The translations under genes and the position numbers were made by a program. A stretch of 64,000 nt of DNA from Fimbriimonadia bacterium. GTDB lineage: Bacteria > Armatimonadota > Fimbriimonadia > Fimbriimonadales > JABRVX01. The stretch spans positions 62,001 to 126,000 of the forward strand of contig JABRVX010000020.1 of assembly GCA_039961735.1 (NCBI GenBank), written 5' to 3'. Shown here one piece after another: positions 1 through 9,210 of the stretch. Positions within the stretch are counted from its first letter, which is position 1. The number at the start of each line of letters is the position of its first letter. The notes under the pieces are model-generated. The model had not been told where the DNA came from. It searched no databases and worked only from the letters and a program-made list of their open reading frames with translations.

Positions 1-1
1 C

Positions 2-142
2 GACAAGCCCACCCGTCGGGTCCAGCCGGTCCAAATTGACTATTGTGGCTTCACCATCCCCGACCGCTTCGTGGTAGGCTACGGCCTCGACCACGACGAA
101 CAATACCGCAATCTCCCATTCGTCGGCGCACTGTCAGAGTAA
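2..142 (+). CDS. hpt: hypoxanthine phosphoribosyltransferase, C-terminal fragment
   Basis: The window opens inside this gene; 46 codons and the TAA stop are present. The translated tail contains DYCGFTIPDRFVVGYGLDHD and ends YRNLPFVGALSE, which is the characteristic end of HPRT (base-binding Phe/Val strand followed by the GYGLDY-type loop and RNLP). The enzyme joins hypoxanthine or guanine to PRPP in purine salvage, in the cytoplasm. The start and the PRPP loop lie outside the window. It converges on the minus-strand flagellar operon. Confidence 0.9.
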   Translation, partial: DKPTRRVQPVQIDYCGFTIPDRFVVGYGLDHDEQYRNLPFVGALSE

Positions 143-283
143 TCTTCCCCTTCTCCCTGGACTGTCACCCGATCAGTGGGCAACGTCCTCGACCGAAAGA
201 ACGAGAAGTTACACGCGTGAGCCCAAACTGCCGCATTGCCGAAAGGTGGAACTCGGCTAGTGTGTTCGGTATGTGTTACACTT

Positions 284-1096
284 TCATCGGCGGGGTGGGA
301 TGTAGATGATACGGTTAGTGGCGGGATCTACTAGCAGCGTGCCTTCCTCGATGATGCCACCCTGAGAACCGGACGCACCCATGCCTCGACCACCACCAGG
401 ACCGCCCGATGCATTCCCGGCCCCGGGTCTACCGCCCGGCCCCATGAGGCCCCCTGGGCCCCTACCCGACATGCCTCCAGGACCCATCCCGGGTACACCG
501 CCGGGTCCGAATCCCGGACCCCACTGACTCTGCCTTAGACCTCCGGGACCGCCGTACTGCTGCCCACCGAAGCCCGGACCGTAGCCTCCTATGCCGGGTC
601 CGAATCCGCCGAAGCTCGGCATGCCACCACCCATTAGGTTGTGAAGCGTCCACCACTCCGGGCTCATCGGTTGCTCGCCCCGCAGGAGCATCATGATCAC
701 GTATGGGTCGGCGTGCCGCACCGTGAACACCTCGACACGTGGCTGCTGCTCCAACAGCTGCTCCGCAGGCTGTTCGGCACTTAGCACAGGAGGCGGTTCC
801 TCGCTTCGCGGCCGAATGACATATACGCCGCCCTCGACGACGTACTCAGCCTTCACCTGTTGAAGCACCAGTCGTAAGGCAGTATCGAAGGGAACGTCCT
901 TTACTGAAATGGTGACAGAGCCCTGTACGGCCGGGTCCACTGTGTAGTTCATCCCAGTTTGCGTGAACAGTGCCCGCAGCGCAGCACGCACATCGAGTTC
1001 CTGTGCCTGCAATGTGACGCTGCCGGACCCGCCCTGCGCCATAGCAAACACCGCGGGAAGGACTAAGCCAAGCACCAACAGGAATCGAAACGGCAT
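284..1096 (-). CDS. secreted secretin N-domain (STN) protein with Gly/Pro/Met-rich segment
   Basis: A 270-residue protein at the 3' end of the flagellar operon. The start at 1096 is chosen because a GGAGG at 1103-1107 sits just before it; an upstream in-frame codon lacks one. Residues 1-20 form a signal peptide (cleavage near AMA-QGG). Residues about 27-97 match the secretin/TonB short N-terminal domain (DVRAALRALFTQTGMNYTVDP, then GSVTISVKDVPFDTALRLVL). Residues 121-140 and the C-terminal LLVDPATNRIIYI resemble the edges of a following secretin N1-type domain, split by roughly 90 residues rich in Gly, Pro and Met. The channel-forming secretin domain is absent, so this is not a complete PilQ/GspD. 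Role in flagellar or pilus assembly is inference from its place 46 bp after flhF. Confidence 0.7.
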   Translation of the reverse strand: MPFRFLLVLGLVLPAVFAMAQGGSGSVTLQAQELDVRAALRALFTQTGMNYTVDPAVQGSVTISVKDVPFDTALRLVLQQVKAEYVVEGGVYVIRPRSEEPPPVLSAEQPAEQLLEQQPRVEVFTVRHADPYVIMMLLRGEQPMSPEWWTLHNLMGGGMPSFGGFGPGIGGYGPGFGGQQYGGPGGLRQSQWGPGFGPGGVPGMGPGGMSGRGPGGLMGPGGRPGAGNASGGPGGGRGMGASGSQGGIIEEGTLLVDPATNRIIYIPPRR

Positions 1097-1142
1097 CTCA
1101 CACCTCCACATGCCAATGAGACGTGGGGATCGGTGAGGGGTT

Positions 1143-2162
1143 TCAGGCGATTACGCCGGAGAGAACGCGCTCCGCCAGCTTCTCGGCATCCGCAGGTTCG
1201 ATGTCCTCGATGCCTGGCCCGTCCGACACGTATTGGATGGGCAGGCCCCACCGCGCGCCCACCGCGAGCAGGGCAGAGCAATCGGCGGTGACATCGAGGT
1301 GGGTGTAGACGAGGCGATTGGGATTGGCGCCCACCGTCATATCTACGAAGCGCAAGGCATCCTTCGGTTTCATCGCGGCGCTTAGCACCAGCACCGACTC
1401 CGCTCCCAACTGGGAAAGTGCGAGACGAGTCTCCTCGAACACGAGACCGTGACCGGGCTGCACGGCGGAGGTGTCTACTATCGCCAAGTCGCATGGTTGC
1501 AGCGCGGCCAAAGCCGATGCCGCCTGCTCGGGCGAGTTGGCCGCCTCGAACGGCATACCCAAAGCTGCGGTAATGGCTCGGATCTGATCCATCCCGCCTG
1601 GCTTCTTGTAGTCCATACCCAGCAGTCCGACGCGCCCTTGCCCGGAGAAGCGTAGGGCCAGCCTGGCGGCTGTCATTGTCTTGCCGGCCCCGCTCGGGCC
1701 GATCAGTGCGACCACCCGCGGGGCTCCGCTCACCACGACTTCCTCCGGCGCTACAGCAAGCAACCCGGCCAACACATCACGAGTGGGAACGCGATCCGCG
1801 TAGGCGCCGAGATCAGCTGGGTCTGCGCCGAGCGCCCTCCAAGCCTTGTGTGCTTGTGGCGGGGCCGCGGGTGCCATCAGCACCGCGCCCTTCTCGAAGA
1901 GAGTGTTGACCGTCTCGCGGAGGTCCTCCAACTCTCTGCGAACCTGATCCACATCTATGCCTGGCTGCGAGGGCTCTTCGGGTGGCCCGGCGTCGCCGCC
2001 CGCCCGCGCGACCACTTCGTACACCTTCTTGCCCAAGAGCCCGGGCAGGCCTGGGGCGGGCGCCTTGCGCTCGCTGACGATGACGGCGTTCGGCCCCAGC
2101 TTGCTCTTCAGGCGCAACACGGCTTCGAGACGACTATCGGCGATTACCTTGAGTTCGTTCAT
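1143..2162 (-). CDS. flhF: flagellar biosynthesis SRP-family GTPase FlhF
   Basis: A 339-residue protein of the SRP54/FtsY/FlhF GTPase class, which sets the place and number of flagella. The N-terminal B domain begins MNELKVIADSRLEAVLRLK and contains the typical 'lgpdAvIvserk' segment. The G domain starts near residue 150, with the P-loop GPSGAGKT at about 155-162 and a DYKKPGG motif downstream. In FlhF families this domain dimerises and acts with FlhG/FleN, which is not in the window. The ATG overlaps the TGA of flhA (ATGA), indicating translational coupling. Confidence 0.93.
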   Translation of the reverse strand: MNELKVIADSRLEAVLRLKSKLGPNAVIVSERKAPAPGLPGLLGKKVYEVVARAGGDAGPPEEPSQPGIDVDQVRRELEDLRETVNTLFEKGAVLMAPAAPPQAHKAWRALGADPADLGAYADRVPTRDVLAGLLAVAPEEVVVSGAPRVVALIGPSGAGKTMTAARLALRFSGQGRVGLLGMDYKKPGGMDQIRAITAALGMPFEAANSPEQAASALAALQPCDLAIVDTSAVQPGHGLVFEETRLALSQLGAESVLVLSAAMKPKDALRFVDMTVGANPNRLVYTHLDVTADCSALLAVGARWGLPIQYVSDGPGIEDIEPADAEKLAERVLSGVIA

Positions 2163-4222
2163 GCGGCCACGCGCCCCACCGGGTTCACTTCGGTTCTGGG
2201 CACGATCTCATTATAGGCAACCACGGCCAGGCTCGGGATGGACCTCTCCACCAACTTGCGCAGCGGCAGCCGGATTGAGCTGGAGCACAGGAGAACGGGT
2301 GTGTTGCCCGACACCGCCGCATTCTCCGCTTGCTTCTCCAGGTGCGAGAGCAGGCTCTCCGCAACCTGCGGGTCTAGCGCGAGCATCTGTCCGAAAGTGG
2401 TCTGCTGCACACTTTCCTTCAACATCTGCTCCACTTGGGGGTCGAGCGTGATCACGTGAATGGTGTTATGCTCGTCCTGGTACAGCCTCGTGATAACCCG
2501 TGATAGCGCCGCGCGAACGAGTTCTCCCAATTGCTCGGGATCTTTGATGCGAGCTCCGTAGTCGGCGAGTGTCTCCAGGATGGTGACCGTGTCACGGATG
2601 GGCACCCTCTCGCGCAGCAAGTGAGCGAGCACCTTCTGCACGTCACCTAGAGAGAGCACGTCGGGTATCAACTCCTCCACCACCGCAGGCGTCTGCCGAC
2701 GCACGTGATCGATGAGCATTTGCACGTCCTGTCGGCTGAGCAGTTCGCCCGCATGCGTCTTCACCACTTCCGTTAGGTGAGTGGCGATCATGCCACCGGG
2801 GTCTACCACTGTGTAGCCGCTTCGCTCTGCCTGCTCGCGCAGGCCTGCCTCGATCCAACGTGCGGGCAGGCCGAACACCGGCTCGGTGGCCGGGCTCCCA
2901 GGGACCTGGCCCGTCACGTCACCCGACTCGATGGCAAGCACTTGGTTTGCGAATGCAGTTCCCCCCGCAACCCGCTCGCCTCGGATGCGAATCACATAGT
3001 CGTTAGGGGGTAGTTGGATGTTGTCGCGAATGCGAACCGAGGGCATCACGAAGCCTAGCTCGGCTGCGATCTGGCGCCGAATGACACTGACTCGGTCGGC
3101 CAAGTCCCCGTGCTCGCGAGGGTCTGCCAATCGCGTGATGGCATACCCCAGCTCGAGCTCGATGGGGTCGACACTAACAAGCGACAGCATCGCTTCTGGG
3201 CCTGTAGAGGTCTTCTCTGGTGTCTGTTGAGGTGCCGGTGCCACCTTCTGTTTCTGCGGTCTCACCCAATAGGCGAGTATGCCGGTGACCAGAGCAACTG
3301 CCAGGAAGGGCACTTTGGGGAACCCGGGTACCAGCGCGAGCAGAATCAGCGCTCCCGTGGCCGCCATCAACGATCGTGGTTGGGCTAGGATCTGGGAGAA
3401 GAGTGCGGTGCCTAGCGAATCGGTTGCGCCGCTCCGTGTAACCATCAATCCCGCCGCAGTGGACACGAGCAATGCCGGTATCTGTGCCACTAATCCCTCG
3501 CCCACCGTCAGCAGCGTGTAGGTCCGCAGAATCGTCATCGCATCGTTCTCGCCGCGAAGAAAGCCTACGCCAAACCCGCCAACGATGTTTACAATCAGGA
3601 TCAGGATGGCAGCAATCGCATCGCCCTTCACGAACTTGCTCGCGCCGTCCATCGCGCCGTAGAAGTCAGCTTCCTGCTTCACCTGCTTGCGACGCTCTCG
3701 TGCCTCGTTCTCGTCAATCAGGCCGGCGTTCAGATCGGCGTCTATGCTCATCTGTTTTCCGGGCATCGCGTCCAGGGTGAACCTCGCGACTACCTCTGCC
3801 ACGCGGCCCGCACCGTTCGTGATGACCACGAACTGAACGATGACCAGGATGACGAAGGCGACGAGGCCCACGACCATGTCTCCGCCGACGAGAAAGTTAC
3901 CAAACGCCTCGATGATACGACCTGCGCTGGCGGAGCCCAGGATCAGCTTCGTCGCCGCGATGCTCAGGGCAAGGCGCAGCAGCGTGGACATCAGCAGTAG
4001 GGAGGGGAACGAGGCGAACTGCAGTGGGTCTGTGACCGATGCGGACATGATGGCAATCATCACTGCGCTGCCCAGGCTGATCACGAACCCCGTGTCCAAC
4101 AGCCACTCGGGCAGCGGTAGCACCAACATGCCCACCACCACCATGATGCCGAGTGCGACGATTACATCGGTGTTACGCAACAACCGATTGAGGCCGACAC
4201 CCGTCACCACGGCGGTTGCCAT
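2159..4222 (-). CDS. flhA: flagellar type III export gate protein FlhA
   Basis: A 687-residue integral membrane protein, full length for the family. About eight hydrophobic segments occupy the N-terminal half, including the FHIPEP-like region (DAMPGKQMSIDADLNAGLI and the charged loop with ENEARERRKQVKQEADFYGAMDGASKFVKGDA). The C-terminal cytosolic domain receives chaperone-substrate complexes and the ATPase ring. The gene is preceded by a GGGGAGGAAA ribosome site and starts a few bases after the capA-like stop. flhB, fliP, fliQ and fliR are not in this window, so the export gate genes are split between loci. Confidence 0.96.
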   Translation of the reverse strand: MATAVVTGVGLNRLLRNTDVIVALGIMVVVGMLVLPLPEWLLDTGFVISLGSAVMIAIMSASVTDPLQFASFPSLLLMSTLLRLALSIAATKLILGSASAGRIIEAFGNFLVGGDMVVGLVAFVILVIVQFVVITNGAGRVAEVVARFTLDAMPGKQMSIDADLNAGLIDENEARERRKQVKQEADFYGAMDGASKFVKGDAIAAILILIVNIVGGFGVGFLRGENDAMTILRTYTLLTVGEGLVAQIPALLVSTAAGLMVTRSGATDSLGTALFSQILAQPRSLMAATGALILLALVPGFPKVPFLAVALVTGILAYWVRPQKQKVAPAPQQTPEKTSTGPEAMLSLVSVDPIELELGYAITRLADPREHGDLADRVSVIRRQIAAELGFVMPSVRIRDNIQLPPNDYVIRIRGERVAGGTAFANQVLAIESGDVTGQVPGSPATEPVFGLPARWIEAGLREQAERSGYTVVDPGGMIATHLTEVVKTHAGELLSRQDVQMLIDHVRRQTPAVVEELIPDVLSLGDVQKVLAHLLRERVPIRDTVTILETLADYGARIKDPEQLGELVRAALSRVITRLYQDEHNTIHVITLDPQVEQMLKESVQQTTFGQMLALDPQVAESLLSHLEKQAENAAVSGNTPVLLCSSSIRLPLRKLVERSIPSLAVVAYNEIVPRTEVNPVGRVAA

Positions 4223-4225
4223 TGG

Positions 4226-5248
4226 CTAGTTTCCTCCCCCGAGCCGTCGTCGTAGGTCGCGCGTGGCATCCCCGATGCGCGTCAGCCCCGCTTGCGCATC
4301 CTTACCTATCAGCCTGTTAGGGAAGCTCCCACGGATCCGCGCCGGTGTTATGCGCAGCGATGTCAGAGTTCCATCCCGATAGCGCATCTCGAAGACCAAA
4401 GTTTCGCCGAGAGGGCCAGCGTGATTCGAGGCGGTGAAGTTGCCTAGCGAGTATAGGATCGGCTTGCCACGATAGATGGCATAAGGCTGCAGGACATGTG
4501 GATGATGGCCTATCACTCCATCCGCACCGGCATCTATCGTGGCCTTCGCCAGCGCCACCTGATAGCTAGTGGGTGTTCGGTGCCTTTCCAGCCCCCAGTG
4601 GTATGACACCAGAACGATGTTCGCCATCCGCCTGGCCCTGGAGATCGCGGCACGAAGCTTCGACCGGACCTCGTCCGTGATTCCGTTACCCCCGCCGTGT
4701 AGTGCATTGACGCCTGCTTTCGTGGCACTTGCAGGACCACATGCGGCCAGTGCACCCTCGCCGCGAAAGGCCAGAAACGCCAAAAACACTACCTTTACAC
4801 CGTTCGCATCTAACACCACAGGGCGCGAGGCCTCTTCTAGGTTGCCACCGGCTCCTACCACTCTCATGCCTGCTCGTGATACCCCCGCAATCGTGTCGAG
4901 CAGTCCCTCTGCGCCATAGTCCATCGCATGGTTGTTCGCTAGCGAGAGGACGTCGAAAGAGGCGCCGTCCAGCAGCGGGATCCACGCCGGGTCGGCGCGA
5001 AGAACATACTGTCTCTTCGCAGCCACGTCGCGAGAGCTCTTGGCGGTGGTGGGCTTGCCTGCTTTCGTTGGAGGTGTCTCCAAGTTGCCGAAGGTTACGT
5101 CCGGCATAGCGAGGTACAGCCGCAACGACTGAAACGCGTTCGGTGTGGGCGCGAGTCCGTTCAGCATCAGATCACCCACGGTAGCTACACTGACGGGCGC
5201 CCCCTGCGCGGCGGCGATTGCCTGCCCCGCAACATAAGTCAGCCACAT
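4226..5248 (-). CDS. CapA/PgsA-family metallophosphatase-like protein
   Basis: A 340-residue protein of the CapA family (poly-gamma-glutamate capsule type), which adopts a calcineurin-like metallophosphatase fold. Diagnostic motifs are VATVGDLMLNG, FGNLETP, LSLANNHAMDYG, VSYHWGLE, IGHHPHVLQP and YSLGNF, in the usual order. The N-terminus is only weakly hydrophobic, so export is uncertain. A strong GGAGAGGAG precedes the start and spans the stop of the transglycosylase gene, so it is translated within the flagellar operon. The presence of a CapA homologue between the flagellar transglycosylase and flhA is unusual; a role in the envelope around the basal body is speculation. Confidence 0.88.
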   Translation of the reverse strand: MWLTYVAGQAIAAAQGAPVSVATVGDLMLNGLAPTPNAFQSLRLYLAMPDVTFGNLETPPTKAGKPTTAKSSRDVAAKRQYVLRADPAWIPLLDGASFDVLSLANNHAMDYGAEGLLDTIAGVSRAGMRVVGAGGNLEEASRPVVLDANGVKVVFLAFLAFRGEGALAACGPASATKAGVNALHGGGNGITDEVRSKLRAAISRARRMANIVLVSYHWGLERHRTPTSYQVALAKATIDAGADGVIGHHPHVLQPYAIYRGKPILYSLGNFTASNHAGPLGETLVFEMRYRDGTLTSLRITPARIRGSFPNRLIGKDAQAGLTRIGDATRDLRRRLGGGN

Positions 5249-5254
5249 GAGTGG

Positions 5255-5758
5255 TCACTCCTCTCCTAGCACCCGAGCCACGTAGGCAACGGTCTCGGGA
5301 TAGGGTGGCACAGATCCGTAGCGTTGGACCGCGCCGGGACCCGCGTTGTACGCCGCAACTGCCAGTCTCGGGTCGCCGAATCGGTCCATCATGCTCCGGA
5401 GATACCTCGCACCTCCGTCCAAGTTTTGCACAGGGTCGAAGGGATCTTCCACGCCGAGTACCTGCGCCGTCGCCGGCATGAGCTGTGCCAGCCCCATGGC
5501 TCCCGCCGGCGAGACCGCCCGCGGATTGCCGCCACTCTCCGCGCTCACCAACCGTTCAAAGAGGTCAGGGTCTACACCGTGACGGTTCGCAGCCTCACGC
5601 GCTAGCGAGGCAATGTCTCCCGCAAGCGGTGCAAGCCCTCCGCCTCCTCCGGCCCGCTTTGTGCGTGGCTGCTCCGGGCTGCCTAGCACCTCGCTCATGC
5701 GCCGCTCGATCTGAGCGATCCGGCTCTCAATCCTGGCTACCAACCCCTCGACTCTCAC
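5255..5758 (-). CDS. SLT-type lytic transglycosylase domain protein (flagellar)
   Basis: A 167-residue protein, GTG start. After a short N-terminal helix (residues 1-25) and a Gly-rich linker comes a soluble lytic transglycosylase domain from about residue 50. It has the catalytic Glu in LFERLVSAESGGNP, the GAMGLAQLMP motif, and AAYNAGPGAVQRYG. These enzymes cleave the MurNAc-GlcNAc bond of peptidoglycan to form 1,6-anhydro ends; in flagellar operons they open the wall for the rod. No signal peptide is visible, which would require flagellar export or an undetected route. It lies 6 bp after fliJ. Confidence 0.88.
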   Translation of the reverse strand: MRVEGLVARIESRIAQIERRMSEVLGSPEQPRTKRAGGGGGLAPLAGDIASLAREAANRHGVDPDLFERLVSAESGGNPRAVSPAGAMGLAQLMPATAQVLGVEDPFDPVQNLDGGARYLRSMMDRFGDPRLAVAAYNAGPGAVQRYGSVPPYPETVAYVARVLGEE

Positions 5759-5764
5759 GCTACA

Positions 5765-6229
5765 TCACCTTGTCTTCCTTTCCCTTCCCAACCGCGATGG
5801 TTGCGGTGAGGGCTTCCGAGTCAAGATCGCCCACTCGTCCAAGTCGCGTTGTTCCTCCCGTAGCACTTCGGCCTCGTGACGGCGAAGAGCCCTCGCTCTA
5901 AGCTCTTCCAGCGCCTTCACCTCGCGTCGGGCAGCCAGCCACTCCTTGCGCGCAGCATCTTCGTCTCGCATCAGGATTTCGACCAGTTGATGCTGCGCCG
6001 CAATCAGGTCGTCCAGGCGGATAAGATAGATCTCGCGTCGTCGTCGCGTTTCCAGGTCCACACCTAGCTCCATGGTGGCCACGGTCTGTCTCGTGCGTTC
6101 CAAATCAGCTGCCTGAGCCTCGGCAATCAGACGGTTGCGATGTGCACGTGCGAATGCCGACTCCTTCATCTCCTCGATGCGTCGGCGGTACCGCAGCACG
6201 GACTCTAACCGGAAGCGGAACTTACGCAC
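5765..6229 (-). CDS. fliJ: flagellar export chaperone FliJ
   Basis: A 154-residue, highly charged, almost entirely alpha-helical coiled-coil protein beginning MRKFRFRLESVLRYRRRIEE, the hallmark N-terminus of FliJ. FliJ inserts in the centre of the FliI hexamer and links the ATPase to FlhA. The GTG start overlaps the fliI stop by 8 bp. Sequence conservation in FliJ is always low, so position immediately after fliI is a major part of the evidence. Confidence 0.85.
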   Translation of the reverse strand: MRKFRFRLESVLRYRRRIEEMKESAFARAHRNRLIAEAQAADLERTRQTVATMELGVDLETRRRREIYLIRLDDLIAAQHQLVEILMRDEDAARKEWLAARREVKALEELRARALRRHEAEVLREEQRDLDEWAILTRKPSPQPSRLGRERKTR

Positions 6230-7550
6230 CGATGGCCTCCTGCATCCGCGCCAGGGCCTCGGGAAGGCTGCCTCGCTCGTCGCGTTTTTGCCGCAGAAAC
6301 GCGTTCATCGCATCACGCCGCTGAATGGCCTTGTCCACGAGCGGATTGGAGCCTTCTTGATACGCTCCAATCTGGATGAGGTCCTCGGCACTCGCATACG
6401 CCGCCAGCAGCTCCCGAAACCTGCGGGCAGTCTCGAGGTGTTCCTCGGACACCACCATGGGCATCACGCGCGAGATGCTCTGGCTGATGTCAATCGCCGG
6501 GTAGTGCCCCTGATGAGCAAGCGCCCGCGACAGCACGATGTGGCCGTCCAAGATGGCTCGTGCGTGGTCGGCAATGGGCTCATTCGTGTCGTCACCTTCC
6601 ACGAGTACTGTGTAGATGCCCGTGATGCTCCCTACCGCAGCAGTACCGGCTCGCTCGAGTAGGCGTGGCATCATCGCAAACACCGAAGGCGTGTAGCCGC
6701 GTGTGCTGGGAGGTTCGCCGACCGACAGCCCCACCTCTCGTTGCGCCATGGCAAGCCGAGTCAGGGAGTCCATCATCAGCACGACGTCCTTGCCCTCGTC
6801 CCGGAAGTGCTCTGCGATGGCGGTCGCTACCAGCGGCGCCTTGACCCGCACCAGCGCCGGCTGATCGGACGTTGCGACCACCAAGATCGACCTGCTCATC
6901 CCCTCGGCGCCTAGATCGTTCTCGATGAACTCGCGCACCTCGCGCCCGCGCTCGCCGACCAAAGCGATGACGTTCACCTCGGCCGAGGTGTTGCGGGCGA
7001 TCATCCCGAGCAGAGTACTCTTCCCGACGCCACTGCCGGAGAAGATGCCCACCCTCTGCCCGCTCGCACACGTCAGCAGCGCGTCAATCGCTCGCACACC
7101 GAGGCACAACGGTGCGTCCAGGATTCGCCGCTCGAGTGGGTTCGGTGGCATTGCCTCGAGAGGGCGGGGACGAGCGTCGGGCAGCGGGGGGCCGCCATCC
7201 ATGGGGCGACCAAGCCCATCCAGCACCCGCCCGAGCATCGCGTCGGATGCCGGCACGGATGGTCTTTGGCCCCCCGCTTCGACCACCGCTCCCTCACAAA
7301 TCCCCTCCAGCGGGCCGAGCGGCATAAGCAACACTCGCGACTCCCTGAAGCCCACGACCTCCGCGTGAACGTGTCGTCCGGATGCGTGGTCAGTGACGAT
7401 GCACACCTCGCCAAGGGCCGCCTGCGGGCCGTTCGATTCCAGCACCAGGCCCACTACCTGCGCGACCCGACCGTGGACGCGCACCGGATCGCATGCGCGA
7501 ACCGCTGCGACATCAGCAGCGAGGTTGGGCTCAGGGGCAATCACTTTCAT
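6222..7550 (-). CDS. fliI: flagellar export ATPase FliI
   Basis: A 442-residue F1-beta-like ATPase that energises substrate unfolding at the flagellar export gate. The Walker A GSGVGKST lies at about 172-180, followed by the GERGREVREF segment and Walker B VVLMMDSLTRLA. The motif GEPPSTRGYTPSVFAMMPRLLERAG is typical of FliI/YscN. The start overlaps the fliH stop in an ATGA and the end overlaps fliJ, so the three export-energising proteins are translationally coupled. Confidence 0.96.
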   Translation of the reverse strand: MKVIAPEPNLAADVAAVRACDPVRVHGRVAQVVGLVLESNGPQAALGEVCIVTDHASGRHVHAEVVGFRESRVLLMPLGPLEGICEGAVVEAGGQRPSVPASDAMLGRVLDGLGRPMDGGPPLPDARPRPLEAMPPNPLERRILDAPLCLGVRAIDALLTCASGQRVGIFSGSGVGKSTLLGMIARNTSAEVNVIALVGERGREVREFIENDLGAEGMSRSILVVATSDQPALVRVKAPLVATAIAEHFRDEGKDVVLMMDSLTRLAMAQREVGLSVGEPPSTRGYTPSVFAMMPRLLERAGTAAVGSITGIYTVLVEGDDTNEPIADHARAILDGHIVLSRALAHQGHYPAIDISQSISRVMPMVVSEEHLETARRFRELLAAYASAEDLIQIGAYQEGSNPLVDKAIQRRDAMNAFLRQKRDERGSLPEALARMQEAIGA

Positions 7551-8203
7551 GCCGCCTCGCCTCGCAGCACTTCCTGAATCTGCTCGATCTGGCTATTCAC
7601 GCTCGCGTCCACGATGCCGATCGTACTTTCGACCACGCACCCACCTGGCTGAATGTCGGCGGCCGTGATCTCCACCCGCTCCACACCCTGAAGCGCGGTC
7701 ACAAGCTCCTGCTGGCTCGCCTTCAGCGTGGGGAGATCGGAGAGACTCACGCGCACCCGGACGTCTCGGGAGTTGGCAACCCGCATGATCGCATCACGGA
7801 CCACGCTGAGGATCGACTCTGGGTTTTGCCGCAGCTCTTGCTTCAGCAGCACCTCGGCGATTGCTACGGCCAGTTCTCTCAGTTCGCTCTCGGATCGCAT
7901 CCAGAATCGCTTCGCCGCCTCCTCCAGCCGCTCGGAGGCCGTGTGCAACTCCTCCGCAAGGGCGTTCAGCATGCCCTGATGAGCGGCTTTCACCTCAGCG
8001 AGAGCTTGCTCCCGACCCTGCTGCACGCCCTCCGCGTGACCAGCTTCGTAGCCCTTCTCGTAGCCCCGTCGTCTTTCCTCGGTGTACGCAGCGTTCGCGC
8101 GTGCATTGGACTTCAGGCGGAGCTCCTCTTTGGGGATCGAGACCGAGACCGCATTTCGCCAGTCCCCCTCGGCCTGATCGCCTCGGTAGATGCGCTTAGA
8201 CAA
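7547..8203 (-). CDS. fliH: flagellar assembly protein FliH
   Basis: A 218-residue protein with an N-terminal Glu/Arg/Ala-rich helix (about residues 35-70, with glycine repeats EKGYEAGHAEGVQQGREQ, the FliH GxxxG-type region) and a C-terminal domain like V-ATPase subunit E/FliH. It is the stator-like regulator of FliI. I place the start at the TTG at 8201-8203 (LSKRIYRG) because it overlaps the fliG stop by 8 bp and a GAGG precedes it. The longer open frame upstream lies inside fliG and has no FliH-like sequence. Confidence 0.88.
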   Translation of the reverse strand: MSKRIYRGDQAEGDWRNAVSVSIPKEELRLKSNARANAAYTEERRRGYEKGYEAGHAEGVQQGREQALAEVKAAHQGMLNALAEELHTASERLEEAAKRFWMRSESELRELAVAIAEVLLKQELRQNPESILSVVRDAIMRVANSRDVRVRVSLSDLPTLKASQQELVTALQGVERVEITAADIQPGGCVVESTIGIVDASVNSQIEQIQEVLRGEAA

Positions 8204-9209
8204 CGACCTCGTCCTCGCCACCACGGTAGATTTCCAACTCTCCTGCCTCTTCGAGCCTTCGGATGATGGCCACAATGCGCTGCTGAGCCTCCTCGATGAC
8301 CCTGAGGCGAGTCGGGCCCATGAACTCCATGTCCTCCTTGAGCTGCCCGGTCGCACGCTCGGACATGTTCTTGAATATCTTCTGCTGTACCTCGTCGCTC
8401 GTACCCTTGAGCGCTGTCGCGAGCTCCTTCATGTCCACTTCCTTCAGGATCTGCTGCACCGCCCGGTCGTCGAGGGACACGATGTCCTCGAACACGAACA
8501 TCATGTTCTTTACTTCCTCGGCGAGCTCTGGATTAGTCTCCGTCAAGCCATCCAGAATAGTTCGCTCCGTTGCTCGGTCCACCCAACTGAGAATCTCCAC
8601 GAGCGTCTTCGGCCCGCCCGCGCTCGTCAAGTCCTGGTTGATCACACTGGAGAGCTTCCGCTGAAGCACACTCTCCACGCGATGCACCACGTCGGGAGGA
8701 GTACGGTCCATCATCACGAGGCGCTCGGCGACGTCGGCACGAATCTCCGGGGACAGCTTCCCGAGGATCGCTGCGGCATGCGCCGGCTTCACGTAGGCCA
8801 GTACCAAAGCGATCGTCTGGGGGTGCTCGTCCTGGATGAAGCTGAGTAACTGTGCCGGGTCCGTGTTCTTTAGGAAGTCGAACGGGACAACCTGAAGGGC
8901 GCGCTTCACACGCTCGACGATCTCGTTGGCCTTCTCAGGTCCGAAGGCCGCGAAGAGATTTTGCTCCGCATAATGGATCCCGCCCTCCTGGATGAAGTCC
9001 TGCACTTGGCAAAGGTGATGAAACTCCTCGATAACTTCGCCCCGCACATCCGGCTCGATCTTCTCAAGGCGCGCTATCTCGATCGCCAGGGTCTCGGCAT
9101 CTTCCTCGGACAACTGCTGAAGCACCGGGGCCGCGAGCTCCGGCCCTAGGGCCGTCAGCAGAATGGCGGCCTTCTTCCGGAAGGTTAGCTGGCCGTGCGC
9201 CGCCCTCAT
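8196..9209 (-). CDS. fliG: flagellar motor switch protein FliG
   Basis: A 337-residue protein of typical length with three FliG domains. The N-terminal domain (FRKKAAILLTALGPELAAPVLQQL) binds FliF. The middle domain carries the EHPQTIALVLAYVKPAHAAAILGKL motif. The C-terminal domain has the charged torque helix (FEDIVSLDDRAVQQILKEVDMKELATALKG) that faces the stator. It forms the cytoplasmic C-ring with FliM and FliN, which are not in this window. It begins 1 bp after fliF ends. Confidence 0.96.
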   Translation of the reverse strand: MRAAHGQLTFRKKAAILLTALGPELAAPVLQQLSEEDAETLAIEIARLEKIEPDVRGEVIEEFHHLCQVQDFIQEGGIHYAEQNLFAAFGPEKANEIVERVKRALQVVPFDFLKNTDPAQLLSFIQDEHPQTIALVLAYVKPAHAAAILGKLSPEIRADVAERLVMMDRTPPDVVHRVESVLQRKLSSVINQDLTSAGGPKTLVEILSWVDRATERTILDGLTETNPELAEEVKNMMFVFEDIVSLDDRAVQQILKEVDMKELATALKGTSDEVQQKIFKNMSERATGQLKEDMEFMGPTRLRVIEEAQQRIVAIIRRLEEAGELEIYRGGEDEVVV

Positions 9210-9210
9210 G

